From positions 186,001-250,000 of the forward strand of contig NZ_PHRF01000095.1 in assembly GCF_004151105.1 (NCBI RefSeq): 64,000 bases of DNA, read 5' to 3'. The position numbers were made by a program, and so were the translations under genes. The stretch is from Streptomyces sp. L-9-10. Lineage in GTDB: Bacteria > Actinomycetota > Actinomycetes > Streptomycetales > Streptomycetaceae. This document shows, piece by piece, positions 25,279 through 32,917 of this stretch. The notes below the pieces were generated by a model. That model searched no databases and had not been told where the DNA came from. It saw only the letters and a program-made list of their open reading frames with translations. How positions within the stretch are numbered: position 1 is the first letter of the stretch; each line of letters starts with the position of its first letter.

Positions 25279-25304
25279 AACGTCCGGTCCCATCTGCGGG
25301 TTCC
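25279..25304 (-). promoter_or_regulatory. ECF-type promoter upstream of sigE (probable autoregulation)
   Basis: On the minus strand GGAAC (25304-25300) and CGTT (25282-25279) are separated by 17 nt, a perfect fit to GGAAC-N17-CGTT recognised by SigE/SigH-type ECF sigma factors. Transcription would start near 25270 and give a leader of about 80 nt. Confidence 0.75.
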
Positions 25305-25359
25305 CGGGCGCAGCGGATACAGTCACCGTTGCGCCGCCAACGGGGACAAGGAGAGGGTC

Positions 25360-25995
25360 ATTACCGCCAACCGGCAGACGAGCTGGGCGTTCGCCGACGC
25401 CTTTGTCGCCGAGGACGAAGCACTGCGCTGGGCCCGTGACCGGGCCCGGGAGACAGGGCTCCGCTCGGTGTCACCAGGCACCGGCGCCGCGCTGCGTCTG
25501 CTCGCTGCCACCCTGGACGCGAAGGCGGTCGCCGAGATCGGCACCGGTACCGGCGTCTCGGGTACGTATCTGCTCCAGGGCATGCGGCCGGACGGCGTCC
25601 TGACCACGGTCGACACCGAGCCCGAGCGCCAGCAGTTCGCCCGGCAGGCCTTCCGGGCCGCGGGCTTCGCGGGGAACCGCGCGCGGTTCATCCCCGGCGG
25701 TGCCCTGGACGTTCTGCCCCGGCTCGCGGACGGCGGTTACGACCTCGTCTTCTGTGACGGCGACCGGCTGGAGTGTCTCGACTATCTCGCTGAATCGTTG
25801 CGGCTGCTGCGCCCCGGTGGCCTGGTCTGTTTCGAAGGCGTCTTCGCGGGCGGCCGGACGGTGGACTCGGCGGCCCAGCCCGCGGAGGTGCTGCGGCTGC
25901 GGGAGCTGCTGCGGACCGTACGGGAGAGCCAGGAGCTCCAGTCGACGCTGCTGCCGGTGGGCGACGGGCTGCTCTGCGCGATGCGACGCGGCTGA
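25360..25995 (+). CDS. O-methyltransferase (class I, SAM-dependent), apparent ATT start
   Basis: A 211-residue O-methyltransferase: N-terminal helices (RQTSWAFADAFVAEDEAL), then VAEIGTGTGVSGTYLL (SAM-binding loop), DTEPERQQFARQAF, GGYDLVFCDGD and RPGGLVCFEGVF. The protein clearly starts at the TANRQTSW region, but no ATG, GTG or TTG is in frame there. AAGGAG lies 6 nt before an ATT (25360), the likely start. The next in-frame GTG (25468) would remove 36 residues of the fold. Substrate unknown. Divergent from sigE, as Rv1220c is in mycobacteria. Confidence 0.82.
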   Translation: MTANRQTSWAFADAFVAEDEALRWARDRARETGLRSVSPGTGAALRLLAATLDAKAVAEIGTGTGVSGTYLLQGMRPDGVLTTVDTEPERQQFARQAFRAAGFAGNRARFIPGGALDVLPRLADGGYDLVFCDGDRLECLDYLAESLRLLRPGGLVCFEGVFAGGRTVDSAAQPAEVLRLRELLRTVRESQELQSTLLPVGDGLLCAMRRG

Positions 25996-26068
25996 CGTCC
26001 CGGAACGCGACTGACGTCCCCGAACGCGGCTGACGTCCCCCCAACGCGGCTGAACTACCGGAACGCGG
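25989..26068 (+). repeat. 19-20 bp tandem repeats over the O-methyltransferase stop codon
   Basis: Four units of the type CGGCTGACGTCCCGGAACG begin at 25989, 26008, 26027 and 26047. The TGA of the first unit (25993-25995) is the stop codon, and TGA recurs in each following copy. Confidence 0.8.
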
Positions 26069-26087
26069 TGAAGTCCCGGAAACAGAG

Positions 26088-26125
26088 CTCTGCCCCGGCA
26101 CGGACCTGTCCGTACCGGGGCAGAG
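26088..26125 (+). terminator. Terminator after the O-methyltransferase gene
   Basis: 18-bp inverted repeat with one mismatch (26088-26105 with 26108-26125), read as a long hairpin of about 16 bp with a small loop. It can also act on the minus-strand DUF3117 gene. Confidence 0.8.
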
Positions 26126-26176
26126 TTCTGTCTGTCCAGAGGTGACCGAACACCCCGGAGACTGTGAGCGCTCCGC

Positions 26177-26344
26177 TCAGCCGACGACCTTCTTCAGCGC
26201 GTCGCCGAGCGCATCCGCCTCGTCCGGAGTCAGCTCGACGACAAGCCGACCGCCGCCTTCGAGCGGAACGCGCATGACGATGCCCCGCCCCTCCTTGGTC
26301 ACCTCGAGCGGGCCGTCGCCCGTTCGCGGCTTCATGGCCGCCAT
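26177..26344 (-). CDS. DUF3117 protein, 55 residues
   Basis: A 55-residue protein that I translated directly: it starts MAAMKPRTGDGPLEV, continues EGRGIVMRVPLEGGGRL and ends DEADALGDALKKVVG. This matches DUF3117, one of the most conserved small actinobacterial proteins (Rv1211 in M. tuberculosis). AAGGGGA lies 7 nt before the ATG. Function unknown. It lies between the O-methyltransferase and enoyl-CoA hydratase genes, on the opposite strand to both. Confidence 0.93.
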   Translation of the reverse strand: MAAMKPRTGDGPLEVTKEGRGIVMRVPLEGGGRLVVELTPDEADALGDALKKVVG

Positions 26345-26435
26345 GCTCGTTCCCCTTCCTGAAACCAGCTCATCGCAGCCGGCGGCCCCATGACAGGCGC
26401 TGTGTCACCGGCATCGAACACATTGCTTCCAGCCC

Positions 26436-26466
26436 ATTATCCCGCATGGCGGGACCCGATGACCAA
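26436..26466 (-). promoter_or_regulatory. Possible promoter of the DUF3117 gene
   Basis: On the minus strand TTGGTC and GATAAT are separated by 19 nt, with a small hairpin TCCCGC-ATG-GCGGGA in the spacer. It lies about 90 nt before the ATG. The remaining 312-nt gap to the enoyl-CoA hydratase start (26345-26656) shows no gene and no clear plus-strand promoter. Confidence 0.4.
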
Positions 26467-26656
26467 CATCGGACGGCATCGCTTGCGCAACGCGCTCTCG
26501 CAAAACCCCTCAATTCGGCGATCCGCCTGCGATACTTCGCCGCCCCGCGCTCCATGGGGGCCCGACTTTCTTAGACGCAGGTCACATGCCCGGCGCCGAC
26601 GATCTCCGCCATGCTGGGGCCGGACAGGACCGCCCGAGCCGCGAAGGGGACCGATC

Positions 26657-27460
26657 ATGGCCGACACCGTGCTGTACGAGGTGCACGACGGACTCGCAAC
26701 GATCACGATCAACCGGCCTGAGGCCATGAACGCGATGAACATCGCCGCCAAGGTCGCGCTCCGGGACGCGCTGGTGGCGTCCGCCGCCGACCCGGCCGTA
26801 CGGGGAGTGCTGCTGACCGCCTCGGGCGACCGGGCGTTCTGCGTCGGACAGGACCTCAAGGAGCACACCGCGCTGCTCGAAGCGGACCGGGCGGCGGGCA
26901 CCGGCGACACGATGAGTACCGTGCGCGAGCACTACAACCCGATCCTGCGGGCGATCACCGAGATGCCCAAGCCGGTGGTGGCCGGTGTCAACGGGGTCGC
27001 GGCGGGCGCGGGCCTCGGGTTCGTCCTGGCGGCGGACTACCGGGTGGTGGCGGACACGGCCGCGTTCAACACATCCTTCGCGGGGGTCGCGCTGACCGCG
27101 GACTCCGGGGTCTCCTGGACGCTGCCGCGGCTGGTGGGCCGGAGCCGGGCGACGGATCTGCTGCTCTTCCCGCGGTCGGTGCCGGCCCGCGAGGCGCAGG
27201 AGTGGGGCCTGGTGAACCGGCTGGTGCCCGCCGCCGACCTGGCGGCCGAGTCCGCCGCCGTGGCCCGCGCCCTGGCCTCGGGTCCGACGCTCGCGTACGC
27301 GGCGATCAAGGAGTCCCTGGCGTACGGAGCGGGGCACTCGCTGGCCGAGACGCTGGAGCGGGAGGACGCACTCCAGTCGCGGGCGGGCGCGTCGGAGGAC
27401 CACGCCATCGCGGTGCGCGCGTTCCTGGCGAAGGAGAAGCCGCGGTACGTCGGACGCTAG
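26657..27460 (+). CDS. Enoyl-CoA hydratase/isomerase family protein
   Basis: A 267-residue crotonase-fold protein: INRPEAMNAMN at the start, the oxyanion-hole segments SGDRAFCVGQDLKE (about 56-69) and PKPVVAGVNGVAAGAGLGFVLA (about 103-124), and the C-terminal trimerisation helix. The usual catalytic glutamates are not both obvious: the position after the second oxyanion segment reads ALTADSGVSW, as in PaaG/PaaB-type isomerases with an Asp. It probably hydrates or isomerises enoyl-CoA thioesters of an aromatic or fatty acid pathway. GAAGGGGA lies 6 nt before the ATG. Confidence 0.85.
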   Translation: MADTVLYEVHDGLATITINRPEAMNAMNIAAKVALRDALVASAADPAVRGVLLTASGDRAFCVGQDLKEHTALLEADRAAGTGDTMSTVREHYNPILRAITEMPKPVVAGVNGVAAGAGLGFVLAADYRVVADTAAFNTSFAGVALTADSGVSWTLPRLVGRSRATDLLLFPRSVPAREAQEWGLVNRLVPAADLAAESAAVARALASGPTLAYAAIKESLAYGAGHSLAETLEREDALQSRAGASEDHAIAVRAFLAKEKPRYVGR

Positions 27461-27496
27461 TCGTCGGGCGCTAGTCGTCGGGCACTAGTCGTCGGG
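27455..27496 (+). repeat. 14-bp tandem repeat over the enoyl-CoA hydratase stop codon
   Basis: CGCTAGTCGTCGGG occurs at 27455 and 27469, and CACTAGTCGTCGGG at 27483. The TAG of the first unit (27458-27460) is the stop codon. Looser copies of GTCG and GGCGTCGGT follow to about 27541. Confidence 0.85.
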
Positions 27497-27575
27497 CGTC
27501 GGTAGTCAGTAGTCGCGGGCGTCGGTGGTCGCGGGCGTCGGTGCTCGTGCCCGGCTGGTGACAGGGCCCGGCCCG

Positions 27576-28187
27576 TCAGCCCCGCGCCGCACCCGCGCCC
27601 GCGACGCTGTCCCGTACGAAGCAGTCCGCCAGATGATCGTTCACCAGACCGCACGCCTGCATCAGGGCGTAGGCGGTCGTGGGGCCGACGAAGCGGATGC
27701 CGGCCTTCTTGAGGGCCTTGGCGAGCGCCGTGGACTCGTCGGTGACCGCCGGGACGTCGGCGTTCGTACGAGGAGCCGGGCGCTTCGCCGCGTCCGGTGC
27801 GAACGACCAGATCAGCGTGTCCAGCTCACCCTCGGACCAGTCGGCGAGGACCCGCGCGTTGGCCAGCGTGGCATCGACCTTGGCGCGGTTGCGGATGATG
27901 CCGGGGTCGGCGAGCAGCCGCTCCCTGTCCGCGTCGGTGAACTCCGCCACCGACGCGATCTTGAACGAGCCGAAGGCGTCGCGGAAGGTCTCGCGCCTGC
28001 GCAGGATCGTGATCCAGGACAGCCCGGACTGGAACGCCTCCAGACTCAGCCGCTCGAAGAGGGCGTCGTCGCCGTGGACCGGGCGGCCCCACTCGGAATC
28101 GTGGTACGCGACGTAGTCCTCGGCCGACAGGCCCCAGGGGCAACGCGGCTTCCCGTCGGGACCCGTCACCACCGAGCCGTCGGTCAC
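27576..28187 (-). CDS. tag: DNA-3-methyladenine glycosylase I
   Basis: A 203-residue Tag protein: RCPWGLSAEDYVAYHDSEWGRPVHGDDALFERL at the start, FQSGLSWITILRRRETFRDAF in the middle and GPTTAYALMQACGLVNDH near the end, all family signatures including the Trp/Tyr base-binding residues and the zinc-binding Cys/His positions at the ends. It removes 3-methyladenine from alkylated DNA. The GTG overlaps the DivIVA-like gene stop by 4 nt. Same order as Rv1210-Rv1209. Confidence 0.92.
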   Translation of the reverse strand: MTDGSVVTGPDGKPRCPWGLSAEDYVAYHDSEWGRPVHGDDALFERLSLEAFQSGLSWITILRRRETFRDAFGSFKIASVAEFTDADRERLLADPGIIRNRAKVDATLANARVLADWSEGELDTLIWSFAPDAAKRPAPRTNADVPAVTDESTALAKALKKAGIRFVGPTTAYALMQACGLVNDHLADCFVRDSVAGAGAARG

Positions 28188-28624
28188 CGGCCGGTCTCCT
28201 CTCCGGGCTTGCCGAAGAGGTCTCCGGGGCTGTCGAAAAGATCTCCGGGCTTCTTGAAGAGGTCGGGCGAGGAGACGGCGGTGGCCTGGACCCCGGCGAG
28301 CGCCGACTCCAGCTCCGCGATCCGCGCGTCCCGCTCCGCCAGCTCCGCGCCGAGCCGGCCGAGCACCTCGTCCACCTCCGCCATCCGGTAGCCGCGCACC
28401 CCGACCGGCAGCCGCAGCGCCTCGACGTCGGCACGGCCGACCGGGCGGGTCAGCGGCAGGGGGTCCACCAGCCGTTCCGGAGCGGCCTCCGGCAGGATCT
28501 CGCGGTCGCCGCCGCCGACGACCGCGAGCGTGACCGCGGCGACGACCACGACCATCGCGATGAGCAAGAACAAGAACACGAGCTTCTCCCGGGGCAGGAA
28601 AACGTCCGGTGCCGATCGTGCCAT
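28184..28624 (-). CDS. DivIVA-like protein with N-terminal membrane helix
   Basis: A 146-residue protein. A membrane helix at 15-37 (LVFLFLLIAMVVVVAAVTLAVVG) is followed by a DivIVA-like membrane-association motif LRLPVGVRGYRMAEVDEVLGRLG (about 70-92), a short coiled coil (ELAERDARIAELESAL) and a C-terminal repeat DLFxxPG three times. It probably sits at curved membrane or the septum/tip. It is made with Tag (4-nt overlap). The function of its mycobacterial counterpart next to tag is not known. Confidence 0.75.
   Translation of the reverse strand: MARSAPDVFLPREKLVFLFLLIAMVVVVAAVTLAVVGGGDREILPEAAPERLVDPLPLTRPVGRADVEALRLPVGVRGYRMAEVDEVLGRLGAELAERDARIAELESALAGVQATAVSSPDLFKKPGDLFDSPGDLFGKPGEETGR
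28200..28262 (-). repeat. 21-bp in-frame tandem repeat at the 3' end of the DivIVA-like gene
   Basis: Three units of 21 nt (28200, 28221, 28242) of the type TCTCCGGGCTTGCCGAAGAGG encode the heptapeptide repeat around PGDLF, ending only 13 nt before the stop codon. Confidence 0.85.
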
Positions 28625-28710
28625 GCCCCGCTGACAGCCGGGGCCGTCCGCTCCGGGACAGCGGGAGGCCCTAAGGTCGCAGGCGGACGAACACGAGGAG
28701 GAATCAGGGG

Positions 28711-29583
28711 ATGCGCAGCGGGACTCTGCGGCTGGGACGTCGGGAATTCGACGCGCGCGAGCCGGTGATCATGGCGATCGTCAACCGGACCCCGGACTCC
28801 TTCTACGACCAGGGCGCGACCTTCCGCGATCAGCCCGCCCTCGACCGGGTGGAGCGTGCGGTGTCCGAAGGGGCCGCCATCATCGACATCGGCGGGGTGA
28901 AGGCCGGACCCGGCGAGGAGGTCACGGCCGAGGAGGAGGCCCGCCGTACGGTCGGCTTCGTCGCCGAGGTGCGCCGCCGTCATCCGGACGTGGTCATCAG
29001 CGTCGACACCTGGCGGCACGACGTCGGCGAGGCGGTCTGCGAGGCGGGCGCGGATCTGCTCAATGACGCGTGGGGCGGGGTGGACCCCCGGCTGGCCGAG
29101 GTCGCCGCGCGGTACGACGTGGGTCTGGTCTGTACGCACGCGGGCGGGGCGGAGCCCAGGACCCGGCCGCACCGGATCGCGTACGACGACGTGATGGCGG
29201 ACATCCTGCGGGTGACGCTCGGGCTGGCCGAGCGCGCCCTGGAGCTGGGCGTCCGCCGGGACCGGATCATGATCGACCCCGGCCATGACTTCGGCAAGAA
29301 CACCCGGCACTCCCTCGAAGCGACCCGCAGGCTGGGCGAGATGGCGGAGACGGGCTGGCCGGTGCTGGTCTCGCTCTCCAACAAGGACTTCGTCGGCGAG
29401 ACGCTCGACAAGCCGGTCAAGGAGCGGCTGACCGGCACCCTGGCGACGACCGCCGTCTCGGCGTGGCTCGGGGCCCGGGTCTACCGCGTCCATGAGGTCG
29501 CGGAGACGAAGCAGGTCCTGGACATGGTGGCGGCCATCGCGGGCCACCGTCCCCCCGCGGTGGCGCGCCGGGGTCTGGCCTGA
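28711..29583 (+). CDS. folP2: Dihydropteroate synthase homologue, FolP2 type
   Basis: A 290-residue TIM-barrel protein of the FolP family: MAIVNRTPDSFYD at about 21-33 and VLVSLSNKDFVGE in the last quarter, which includes the substrate Lys region. The pterin/pABA loop differs from real DHPS: where FolP1 has DxGGESTRPG this protein reads DIGGVKAGPGEE, as in mycobacterial FolP2 (Rv1207), which does not replace FolP1. It may therefore act on another substrate or be regulatory. GAGGAGG lies about 8 nt before the ATG. Divergent from the DivIVA-like gene. Confidence 0.85.
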   Translation: MRSGTLRLGRREFDAREPVIMAIVNRTPDSFYDQGATFRDQPALDRVERAVSEGAAIIDIGGVKAGPGEEVTAEEEARRTVGFVAEVRRRHPDVVISVDTWRHDVGEAVCEAGADLLNDAWGGVDPRLAEVAARYDVGLVCTHAGGAEPRTRPHRIAYDDVMADILRVTLGLAERALELGVRRDRIMIDPGHDFGKNTRHSLEATRRLGEMAETGWPVLVSLSNKDFVGETLDKPVKERLTGTLATTAVSAWLGARVYRVHEVAETKQVLDMVAAIAGHRPPAVARRGLA

Positions 29584-29618
29584 CCCGTCCGTCCTGAGGC
29601 CTGACCCGTCCGTCCTGA
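29577..29618 (+). repeat. 21-bp tandem duplication over the folP2 stop codon
   Basis: The 21-nt unit GGCCTGACCCGTCCGTCCTGA is present twice without change (29577-29597 and 29598-29618). Its TGA at 29581-29583 is the stop codon. Looser fragments (GGCCCGTCC) continue to about 29665. Confidence 0.9.
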
Positions 29619-29795
29619 AGCCCGGCCCGGTCCGTCCAGAGGCCCGTCCCGGCCCGTCCGTCCCGGTGATGACCGGAGGTTCCCGCGTAGCCCTACGGAC
29701 GGACTCCAGAACCCATAAGCCGTTGGATTCGCCGCGCCCTCCCCCCGCCGTAGCTTCGTGATCAGGGCAGCACATGATCAGGAGGCCGCGGGAAC

Positions 29796-30839
29796 ATGTA
29801 CGGCAAGGCGTTCGCACCCGAATACCAGGGCGAGTTGAAGTCGGCGCTGGGGGTGAATTCCTCGTACGAGGAGGTACTGGCCACGGCGGGCGCGCTGCTG
29901 CGTACGGCCGCCACCCCACTGGAGGAGGCGCGCGCCTCGCTCGCCGTGGCCGAGGCCAGCCGGCGGCTCGGCAGGGTGACGGAGGCGGGCGGGGCCTGGC
30001 GGGAGAGCTATCGCAGCGCGCGGCGGGCGGGTGAACCGGCCGCCATGGCGTGGGCCCTGTGGAGCGGCGGCACCCTGGCCAGGCAGTGCGGCACGCTCCC
30101 GCTGGCGCGCCGGCTGCTGGCCCACGCGTCGGATCTCGCGGCCGGCAGCGGCGACCGGATCGCGCGCGGCTACTGTCTGGCGGGCCTCGCCGAGACCGGC
30201 CGTATCCAGGGCGACTACGAGGCCGTGGCCGGTCTGCACGAGGAGCTTCTCGCGGAGGCCAGGGCCCACGGCGAGGCCCGGCACATCGTCTGGGCCCTGT
30301 CCGGCATCGCGCAGATGCACCGCAACACCGGTGAGCTGGACACGGCCCTGGAGATGTTCGAGGAGTCGGTACGGATAGCCGCCGACGCGGACGACGCCCG
30401 GGGCCGTGCCTGGTCCCTGCGCGGTGTCGCGGACATCCTCTCCGCCCAGGGCCACACCGAACGGGCCCTGACGCTGCTGTCCGAGGCGGAGGCGATCTGC
30501 CGCCGTATGGATCTGGCGAGCGCCCTGGCCTACAACCACAAGATGCGCGGCAATGTCCTCTACCGGGCGGCCCGGTACGCGAGCGCGCGGCGGATGTACG
30601 CGCGGGCGCTGGCGGAGTTCCGGGCGATCGACGAACGGCGGGGCGCGGTGCTGTCCCGGCTGGGCCTGGTCAAGTCCCGGCACTTCCTGGGCAGGACCCG
30701 GGCACTGACGCTGCGTGACCTCGACGGTCTGGAGCGCGAGGTGGCGCGGATCGGGCTGCTGCACGCCGGAAAGATGGTCAGTGCTTTCCGGTCGCAGCTG
30801 TCGGCGGTCCCCCAGGTCAGTTGCGCGTCTCCTTCGTGA
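29796..30839 (+). CDS. Tetratricopeptide-repeat protein
   Basis: A 347-residue all-helical protein with at least six TPR-like units (for example ALSGIAQMHRNTGELDTALEMFEES; SLRGVADILSAQGHTERALTLLSEAE). No DNA-binding or enzymatic domain is seen, unlike SARP/AfsR regulators, which carry similar repeats. Probably a protein-interaction scaffold. AGGAGG lies 10 nt before the ATG. The last 23 nt overlap the convergent LOG-family gene. Confidence 0.75.
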   Translation: MYGKAFAPEYQGELKSALGVNSSYEEVLATAGALLRTAATPLEEARASLAVAEASRRLGRVTEAGGAWRESYRSARRAGEPAAMAWALWSGGTLARQCGTLPLARRLLAHASDLAAGSGDRIARGYCLAGLAETGRIQGDYEAVAGLHEELLAEARAHGEARHIVWALSGIAQMHRNTGELDTALEMFEESVRIAADADDARGRAWSLRGVADILSAQGHTERALTLLSEAEAICRRMDLASALAYNHKMRGNVLYRAARYASARRMYARALAEFRAIDERRGAVLSRLGLVKSRHFLGRTRALTLRDLDGLEREVARIGLLHAGKMVSAFRSQLSAVPQVSCASPS

Positions 30840-31566
30840 CGAGCGCGACCGCCTCGTCCACGTCGTCCGTGACGTGGAAGAGCAGCAGATCCTTCTCGGA
30901 CGCCTTGCCCTGGGCCACGACGGTGTCCCGCAGCCAGTCGACGAGACCGCCCCAGTACGCCGTACCGAACAGGACGATCGGGAAGCGGGTGACCTTGCGC
31001 GTCTGGACCAGCGTGAGCGCCTCGAACAGTTCGTCCAGCGTGCCGAGACCGCCCGGCAGGACCACGAAGCCCTGCGCGTACTTGACGAACATCGTCTTGC
31101 GGACGAAGAAGTAGCGGAAGTTGACGCCGATGTCGACATGGGGGTTGAGCCCCTGCTCGAAGGGCAGCTCGATGCCGAGTCCGACGGAGACGCCCTGGGC
31201 CTCGCGGGCGCCCCTGTTCGCCGCCTCCATGGCGCCGGGCCCGCCGCCGGTGATCACCGCGAATCCGGCGTCGACCAGCGCGCCGCCGATCCGGATGCCC
31301 GCCTCGTACTCGGCGGAGCCCGCCGGGGTGCGTGCGGAGCCGAAGACGCTGATGGCACTGGGCAGTTCGGCGAGGGCGCCGAAGCCCTCGACGAACTCCG
31401 ACTGGATGCGCATCACCCGCCAGGGATCGGTGTGCACCCATTCCGAGTCGCCCTCGGTGTCCAGCAGCCGCTGATCGGTCGTGCCCGCCTGCACCTGCTC
31501 CCGGCGGCGGATCACCGGTCCGAGCCGCTGTTCCTCCGGCTTCCGCTCTCCGTCAGGCATGCCCAT
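30817..31566 (-). CDS. LOG-family Rossmann-fold protein (TIGR00730)
   Basis: A 249-residue protein with the lysine-decarboxylase-like signatures ITGGGPGAMEAANRGA (about 105-120) and PGGLGTLDELFE (about 170-181), the phosphoribohydrolase motifs of LOG proteins, which cleave cytokinin ribotides and other nucleoside 5'-monophosphates. The ATG at 31566 has GGAGGGAG 6 nt upstream; an earlier in-frame start has none. Counterpart Rv1205 in mycobacteria is a LOG enzyme. The exact substrate here is unknown. Confidence 0.87.
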   Translation of the reverse strand: MGMPDGERKPEEQRLGPVIRRREQVQAGTTDQRLLDTEGDSEWVHTDPWRVMRIQSEFVEGFGALAELPSAISVFGSARTPAGSAEYEAGIRIGGALVDAGFAVITGGGPGAMEAANRGAREAQGVSVGLGIELPFEQGLNPHVDIGVNFRYFFVRKTMFVKYAQGFVVLPGGLGTLDELFEALTLVQTRKVTRFPIVLFGTAYWGGLVDWLRDTVVAQGKASEKDLLLFHVTDDVDEAVALVTKETRN

Positions 31567-31655
31567 GAGCTGCTCCCTCCGCTGCTGTGCGCGTGTTCTG
31601 GGCAAGGGTAGGTCCACGCACGTGACAAACGACGAAATTCCGGCAGTCGATCAGG

Positions 31656-31672
31656 CCCTCACTCCGTGAGGG
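31656..31672 (-). terminator. Hairpin after dapE
   Basis: 7-bp perfect stem CCCTCAC / GTGAGGG with a 3-nt loop, 60 nt downstream of the dapE stop codon. Short, so only a possible terminator. Confidence 0.45.
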
Positions 31673-31732
31673 ATCCGCCGGGACCGGGTGGTGCGCCGCC
31701 CTGACCGGGTGCCCGCCCGGCCCCGGTGCCCG

Positions 31733-32812
31733 TCAGCCGGTGAGCCAGTCGCGGAGACGGTTCTCACAGTGGGTGATCCGCTCGACCGCCACCCGCTCGT
31801 CGCGCTTGTGGGCGAGCAGCGGATTCCCGGGGCCGTAATTGACCGCGGGCACCCCGAGCGCGCCGAAGCGCGACACATCCGTCCAGCCGAACTTGGGCCG
31901 TGCCGTGCCGCCGACGGCGGCCATGAACGCGGCGGCGGCGGGGTGCGAGAGACCCGGCAGGGCCGCCCCCGAGTGGTCGTCCACGGTGAACTCCGTCACC
32001 CCGCAGTCCGCGAAGACCTCGTGGACGTGGGCGAGTGCCTCCTCCTCGCCGCGGTCGGGTGCGTAGCGGTAGTTCACGACGACCGTGCACGCGTCCGGGA
32101 TGACGTTGTTGGCGACGCCCGCCTCGATCCGTACGGCGTTGAGGCCCTCGCGGTACTCCAGTCCGTCGATGACCGGCCGGCGCGGCTCGTACGCGGCGAG
32201 CCGGGCCAGGATCGGCGCGGCGGCGTGAATGGCGTTGGACCCCATCCAGCCGCGCGCGGAGTGTGCCCGCTCGCCCGTCGTATGGAGGAAGACCCGGAGC
32301 GTGCCCTGGCAGCCGCCCTCCACCTCGCCGTCGGAGGGCTCCAGCAGGACCGCGAAGTCACCCTCCAGCCAGTCCGGATGGGCCTCGGCCACATGCCCGA
32401 GACCGTTCAGGTGTGCGGCGACCTCTTCGTTGTCGTAGAAGACGAAGGTGAGGTCGCGGTTGGGCTCGGGGACGGTCGCCGCGATCCGCAGCTGGACGGC
32501 GACACCCGACTTCATGTCGCTCGTACCGCATCCCCACAGCACTCCGTCGTCGTCCAGCCGGGAGGGTACGTTGCCGGCGACCGGGACGGTGTCGATATGT
32601 CCCGCGAGGACGATCCGCTCGCCGCGCCCCAGCCGCGTCCTGGCCACCACGTTGTTGCCGTAGCGGTCGACGGTGAGATGCGGCAGCGCCCGCAGCGCCT
32701 CCTCGATCGCGTCGGCGAGCGGCTTCTCCTCGCCGCTGACCGACGGGAAGTCGACCAGGCGTGCGGTGAGCGCCGGGCCGTCGAGAGTGAGGTCGAGCAC
32801 GTTCTCAGACAT
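31733..32812 (-). CDS. dapE: Succinyl-diaminopimelate desuccinylase
   Basis: A 359-residue M20 metallopeptidase: LAGHIDTVPVAGN (His and Asp zinc ligands, about 72-84), GCGTSDMKSGVA, FYDNEEV (catalytic Glu) and LEPSDGEVEGGCQG, followed by the dimerisation domain and the last His in NPLLAHKRDE. It makes LL-diaminopimelate for lysine and peptidoglycan. dapC, the preceding enzyme, is 2 kb away. The ATG has no ribosome binding site, but TAGGGT lies 7 nt upstream (leaderless). Confidence 0.93.
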   Translation of the reverse strand: MSENVLDLTLDGPALTARLVDFPSVSGEEKPLADAIEEALRALPHLTVDRYGNNVVARTRLGRGERIVLAGHIDTVPVAGNVPSRLDDDGVLWGCGTSDMKSGVAVQLRIAATVPEPNRDLTFVFYDNEEVAAHLNGLGHVAEAHPDWLEGDFAVLLEPSDGEVEGGCQGTLRVFLHTTGERAHSARGWMGSNAIHAAAPILARLAAYEPRRPVIDGLEYREGLNAVRIEAGVANNVIPDACTVVVNYRYAPDRGEEEALAHVHEVFADCGVTEFTVDDHSGAALPGLSHPAAAAFMAAVGGTARPKFGWTDVSRFGALGVPAVNYGPGNPLLAHKRDERVAVERITHCENRLRDWLTG

Positions 32813-32819
32813 GGTTTCG

Positions 32820-32825
32820 ACCCTA
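32820..32825 (-). promoter_or_regulatory. -10 box of a probable leaderless promoter (dapE)
   Basis: TAGGGT on the minus strand ends 7 nt before the dapE ATG; no ribosome binding site. Confidence 0.45.
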
Positions 32826-32905
32826 CCCGGGAGCGCCGGAAGGACCGTCCCCGCGCCGACGGCCGGGACCCTGGCGTCGGCGCGGTCCGTCATCGGCCTC
32901 TCCAG

Positions 32906-32911
32906 TACGGT
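32906..32911 (+). promoter_or_regulatory. -10 box of a probable leaderless promoter (lysozyme-like gene)
   Basis: TACGGT ends 6 nt before the GTG at 32918; no ribosome binding site. It is divergent from the dapE promoter 80 bp away. Confidence 0.45.
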
Positions 32912-32917
32912 GGCCTC

